From positions 310,001-374,000 of the forward strand of contig NZ_CP141213.1 of assembly GCF_035610345.1 (NCBI RefSeq): DNA of 64,000 nt, given 5' to 3'. The notes beneath the pieces are model-generated. The model did not search any database and was not told the origin of the DNA. It saw only the letters and a program-made list of their open reading frames with translations. Shown here in pieces: positions 60,812 through 64,000 of the stretch (position 1 is its first letter; each line of letters begins with the position of its first letter). Source of the DNA: Sinorhizobium meliloti. GTDB lineage: Bacteria > Pseudomonadota > Alphaproteobacteria > Rhizobiales > Rhizobiaceae. The translations under genes and the position numbers were made by a program.

Positions 60812-61870
60812 TCAGGTCTCCGGCAGGGTAAAGACGGCGCAGGGCGCCGCGATGCCGCGCAGCGCGTGTTCGCCCAGCGGCACCAGCGGGGTTCTGGTCT
60901 CGGCGGCAAGCGCGCCCGAAATCAGCACGGATCGCCCGAGCGGCCGGCACAGGCCCTCCAGCCGGCTCACCAGATTGACGGCCGGACCGATGGCGGTGAA
61001 GTCCAGCCGATCGATCGATCCGACATTGCCCCACAGTATCTCGCCAAGATGCAGCGCCGCCCCGAAGCGCAACGGCGGCAGTTCCTGTTCGTGGCGCAGA
61101 GCCTCGAGATGCGCCATGCCCGCGCGGGCGGCAACGACCGCGCGCAGGGCCCGGTCGCAGGCCTCCGCCGGCAAAGCGTTGACCGGGAAGATCGCCAGCA
61201 CCCCGTCGCCGATGAACTTGAGCACCTCGCCGCCGAAGGCGTGTATCGCTCCGGCAAGCCGGTCGAACCAGTCGTTGAGCGCCGCGATCACGCGGGCCGG
61301 CTCATGTTCCTCGGAAAGGCCGGTGAAGTTGCGCAGGTCGGCATAGAGCAGCGCCGCACGGATGCTCTCTCCGGTGCCGCGGCTCAGCGCCCCGGCCTGC
61401 ACACGGGCAGCACTGCGGCGGCCCAGATAGGCCTCGAGCAGCGCCGCGCGCGTCGCCCGCTCCGCCAGGACGGCCAAGGGCGCCGCCGCGAAGCGGGCGG
61501 CCTGGCGCAACCGCGCGACCTCGGCCGGATCGAACTGCCTCGTCCCGGCCCAGCCCAGCACCACCTTCTCTTCCGTCTGGCCGACCCCGTCCTCCTGCAC
61601 CGGACCGAACCCCGCCAGCCAGTCGCGACCGGCGTGGTCGACCGGCCCTTCGGCAAAGCCGAGCGCCTCGATGACCGCGCCGTCCTCCGCCCGCCAAAGC
61701 CAGGTGCGCCGCGCGATGATCGGATGCGGCACCGCCAGCGTCAGGGCACCGCCGGCCAGCGGAAGGCCGTCTGCGCGGAGCCGGGTTCCGAGCTCTGCCA
61801 GGAAGGGATCGGGGCCGGACGAGGTACCGGCCTCATCCAGAAGCCATGCGAGGGGTGCGGGCAGGTCCAT
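60812..61870 (-). CDS. Class III adenylate/guanylate cyclase, soluble
   Basis: A 352-residue protein. The C-terminal half is the cyclase domain: the first metal Asp in LLYADLRNFTGLS, GGEVLKFIGDGVLAIFP with the second, and FTAIGPAVNLVSRLE in the nucleotide-site helix. The N-terminal half (residues 1-165) is an unidentified sensory domain of about 160 residues with no membrane span. The start at 61870 was chosen because upstream codons run into a divergent gene's promoter and have odd composition; the site upstream is weak. It is a single gene beside hypR. Confidence 0.85.
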   Translation of the reverse strand: MDLPAPLAWLLDEAGTSSGPDPFLAELGTRLRADGLPLAGGALTLAVPHPIIARRTWLWRAEDGAVIEALGFAEGPVDHAGRDWLAGFGPVQEDGVGQTEEKVVLGWAGTRQFDPAEVARLRQAARFAAAPLAVLAERATRAALLEAYLGRRSAARVQAGALSRGTGESIRAALLYADLRNFTGLSEEHEPARVIAALNDWFDRLAGAIHAFGGEVLKFIGDGVLAIFPVNALPAEACDRALRAVVAARAGMAHLEALRHEQELPPLRFGAALHLGEILWGNVGSIDRLDFTAIGPAVNLVSRLEGLCRPLGRSVLISGALAAETRTPLVPLGEHALRGIAAPCAVFTLPET

Positions 61871-62057
61871 GCGTTGATCATAGAGCAGTTGCAGGAAATG
61901 TGTGAACCGATCTGGCCTCGCGGCACTGATCCGAAAATCGCCCCGGCTCCGCAGGCAGTGGCGCGGGCGCTCCCCTCGGGATATGATCGTTCCCGTCCGG
62001 ATCCGGCGCGCGGCCTTCTTTCTCGCCGGCGCTCGACGGCAACCGAAGGGGAGTGCG

Positions 62058-62507
62058 ATGCAAGAAGCTCTCGTCGTCCGCCGCGAAACGCATGTCTCGG
62101 CACCGCCAGCGGCAGTGTTCGCCCTACTCACCGACCCGGAGAAGATCCTGCGCTGGATGGGAACGGAGGCTGATGTCGAGCCGAAGCCCGAGGGGCTTTA
62201 TCTCGTCAATGTTACCGGGGCCCGCTTCGCCCGCGGCTCCTTTCGCGAGGTGGTGCCGGTGCACCGCCTGGCTTACAGCTTCGGCTGGGACGACAGCGAT
62301 GTCGTGCCGCCGGGCTCGAGCCTGGTCGAGATCGACCTGATCGAGCAGCCGGATGGAACGCTGGTGCGACTGACCCATTCGGGCCTGCCCAATGCCGAGC
62401 AATGTGCCGGTCATGCCGAAGGTTGGGCCCACTATCTCGATCGGCTTTCGGAAGTTGCCGCGGGACGCGACCCGGGGCCTGACCCGTGGCACGGCCGTAC
62501 CGGGTGA
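62058..62507 (+). CDS. SRPBCC/AHSA1-family protein
   Basis: A 149-residue START/Bet v 1-like protein of the AHSA1 group. Pattern: VVRRETHVSAPPAAVFALLTDPEKILRWMG at the N-terminus, then SFREVVPVHRLAYSFGWDDS, and C-terminal AGHAEGWAHYLDRLSEVAAG helix. Such proteins bind hydrophobic small molecules; a specific ligand cannot be predicted. AAGGGGAG lies 6 bases before the ATG. It is divergent from the cyclase gene. Confidence 0.87.
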   Translation: MQEALVVRRETHVSAPPAAVFALLTDPEKILRWMGTEADVEPKPEGLYLVNVTGARFARGSFREVVPVHRLAYSFGWDDSDVVPPGSSLVEIDLIEQPDGTLVRLTHSGLPNAEQCAGHAEGWAHYLDRLSEVAAGRDPGPDPWHGRTG

Positions 62508-62634
62508 GCCTCGGCCCCGACCGCTGACCTGGGAGCTTCCGCCTCGTCCTTCTCGCGCGGAACTTTGCGGTGCCTGACGTGTTTGCCGTAGCCGCCGGCA
62601 ACAAGGCGGCCCACAAGGTGTCGCGAGTGTTCGA

Positions 62635-63186
62635 ATGGGATCGAGAAGGAACAGAACCGAGGAAAGATCGTCCGCCGCTCGAACCATGCCGAGGCTCGAG
62701 CGCAACATAAACGCCATTCTGAAGCGGCGCGAGGAAGACGAGCGCGGACGGAGGGCGCACGACAGGGTCGCGCAGGCGATCACGAACTTCGCAGGCTCCA
62801 TGACTTTTGTCGGCTTGCACGTCCTGGCGTTCGGCGCCTGGATCGCTCTAAACCTCGGTCTGGTTCCCGGCATACCGGTGTTCGACCCGACCTTCGCGGT
62901 CCTCGCCATGGTTGCTTCGGTGGAGGCGATCTTCATTTCCACTTTCGTTCTGATCAGCCAGAACCGGATGGCCGAGAAGGACGACGAGCGCTCCGACCTC
63001 AATCTGCAGATTTCGCTCCTTGCCGAGCAGGAGGCGACGCAACTGCTCGCGCTTCTTCGTGAGATAGCCGGCCGGCTGGGCGTGAAGGTGGACGGTGAAG
63101 AGGACATCCGTGAACTCACCGAGGAGATCACGCCGGAAGAGGTCCTCAATCGGCTCGAGGACCAGAAGGTCCGGTCGGGCGATTAG
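62635..63186 (+). CDS. DUF1003-family membrane protein
   Basis: A 183-residue protein with the DUF1003 pattern: RRAHDRVAQAITNFAGSMTFVGLHV, then two membrane spans (about residues 55-105) with GAWIALNLGLVPGIPVFDPTF, and the charged ISQNRMAEKDDERSDLNLQISLLAEQE segment. The C-terminal helix is acidic and coiled. The function of the family is unknown, with stress-response or magnesium roles proposed for some. Starts at 62635 or 62686 (MPRLERNIN) are both possible; neither has a good ribosome site. Confidence 0.82.
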   Translation: MGSRRNRTEERSSAARTMPRLERNINAILKRREEDERGRRAHDRVAQAITNFAGSMTFVGLHVLAFGAWIALNLGLVPGIPVFDPTFAVLAMVASVEAIFISTFVLISQNRMAEKDDERSDLNLQISLLAEQEATQLLALLREIAGRLGVKVDGEEDIRELTEEITPEEVLNRLEDQKVRSGD

Positions 63187-63259
63187 AACCACGCCCATTT
63201 GCCGCAGGAACAATCGGCCGGGCCCGTCATTTGACGACTGACAACAAAAGGAGTCCAAG

Positions 63260-63535
63260 ATGGAGGAGTCACAAGCCATTTCCCGTCCGCAACGCGCTTC
63301 CGACTATTCCGGTCGCCGGATGGACTGCATCGCCGCTCTGCGGCCGGCCGTTTCGGACCTGGCGGCGACATCCCAGGAAAGCATCGTGGCGGCGATGGGC
63401 GGGGAGTTGACCGACGATCTGCTGGCGCTCGCCCATCGGGCCGAGGCGGCCGGTTGGACGTTCGAGGAGGCATCGGCGGCGATCGAGGAGCTTGCGCGCG
63501 AATATGAGGGCGCCAAAGGAACCATCTTCGATTGA
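63260..63535 (+). CDS. Hypothetical small protein
   Basis: A 91-residue acidic, mostly helical protein: a basic N-terminus (ISRPQRASDYSGRRMDCIAA), then helices LTDDLLALAHRAEAAGWTFEEASAAIEELAREYEGA. AAAGGAG lies 7 bases before the ATG. No family recognised. It follows the DUF1003 gene by 73 bases on the same strand and precedes a polysaccharide gene. Confidence 0.6.
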   Translation: MEESQAISRPQRASDYSGRRMDCIAALRPAVSDLAATSQESIVAAMGGELTDDLLALAHRAEAAGWTFEEASAAIEELAREYEGAKGTIFD

Positions 63536-63584
63536 AACCGGTTGAACCCGGCGATCTGCTTCCACGATCAGGAGATAGAGGCCG

Positions 63585-64000
63585 TTGGCGAAACTCGGCG
63601 TTTTGACCTTCCACCGCTGCATCAATTATGGATCGTTCTGGCAGGCGCGATCTCTTGTCCACGGTCTTCGTTCGCTCGGCACCGACCCCATTGTCCTCGA
63701 TCATCATTCCGCCCGCGTCACCCGGGCCGAGTGGCGCTGCGCGATGCAGCCGCTTCTGCCGGAGAGGACCCCGCGCGCCGACATTCCGCTCTACGCTTCC
63801 AAGATCAGAAAATTTCAGAGCGCCCTGGCTTCGGTGCCGATGAGTGCCCCCTTCGCACTGGACGATCCGGCCGGCGCCGAAGAATGCGATATCGTCGTCG
63901 TGGGCAGCGATGAGGTTTGGAACTTGCGGCACGCCTGGTACGGCGGTTGCTCGCTTTTCTACGGGGAGGGTCTCTCCGCCAAGAGAACCGTTTCCTACGC
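63585..64000 (+). CDS. Polysaccharide pyruvyl transferase-family protein (5' part, cut by window edge)
   Basis: The first 138 codons of a PF04230-type protein. The opening KLGVLTFHRCINYGSFWQAR and the later AEECDIVVVGSDEVWNL with KRTVSYA are the family landmarks. Such enzymes transfer pyruvate from phosphoenolpyruvate to sugars of exopolysaccharides or related glycans. The start is the TTG at 63585, the only suitable start near a good site (AGGAGA about 10 bases before) that keeps the conserved N-terminus. The rest lies past base 64000. Confidence 0.8.
   Translation, partial: MAKLGVLTFHRCINYGSFWQARSLVHGLRSLGTDPIVLDHHSARVTRAEWRCAMQPLLPERTPRADIPLYASKIRKFQSALASVPMSAPFALDDPAGAEECDIVVVGSDEVWNLRHAWYGGCSLFYGEGLSAKRTVSY

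Overview
The window looks like part of a replicon from a Sinorhizobium/Ensifer-type alphaproteobacterium (Rhizobiaceae). The reasons are the high GC content, dense catabolic operons each paired with its own transporter and regulator, RIME-like intergenic palindromes, and a complete 14-gene hydroxyproline (hyp) locus in the order I recall from the S. meliloti megaplasmid pSymB. No rRNA, tRNA, CRISPR array or replication origin was recognised. Species and replicon assignment is inference from gene content; no database search was possible.

Layout. 1-7.5 kb: a sugar ABC transporter (minus strand) divergent from two dihydroxyacetone-kinase-type DhaK/DhaL pairs; the second DhaK is fused to a SorC-family regulator. 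7.6-10.9 kb: a decayed IS481-family element, RIME-like repeats, two small proteins and a PQQ-type sugar dehydrogenase. 10.9-12.8 kb: a class III cyclase/TPR protein. 13.1-18.5 kb: a NanR-like regulator, a TRAP transporter and two aldolases of the N-acetylneuraminate lyase/DHDPS family in one operon. 18.7-23 kb: a DUF2188-like protein and a TAXI-type TRAP transporter. 23-27.7 kb: a LacI regulator divergent from a nucleobase permease, an amidohydrolase and a TauE-like exporter. 27.7-36.8 kb: an opine-dehydrogenase-like enzyme, a LysR regulator, a polyamine-type ABC transporter, a flavoprotein and two AhpD/CMD proteins. 36.8-44.5 kb: two RpiR regulators, a C45 N-acyl hydrolase, a polar amino-acid ABC transporter, a class III aminotransferase and a beta-keto acid cleavage enzyme. 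44.7-46.6 kb: three small proteins and an MFS transporter. 46.9-60.7 kb: the hyp locus. 60.8-64 kb: a second cyclase, small proteins, and the start of a polysaccharide pyruvyl transferase cut by the window edge.

How the genes work together. Most modules are import-plus-catabolism units. In the hyp locus, HypMNPQ imports trans-4-hydroxy-L-proline, HypRE epimerises it, HypO oxidises it, HypD deaminates it, HypH makes 2-oxoglutarate, HypS reduces pyrroline-2-carboxylate to proline, and HypX/HypY probably handle 3-hydroxyprolines. A shared ATAC-N5-GTAT site precedes three hyp transcription units and is a candidate HypR operator. The block from 36.8 to 44.5 kb can be read as a possible beta-amino-acid route: import, amide hydrolysis, transamination to a beta-keto acid, then cleavage.

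A window-wide pattern is that all six transporter substrate-binding-protein genes followed by their permease or ATPase genes have a strong stem-loop directly after them, without a U-tract. This suggests RNA-level tuning of binding protein over membrane components.
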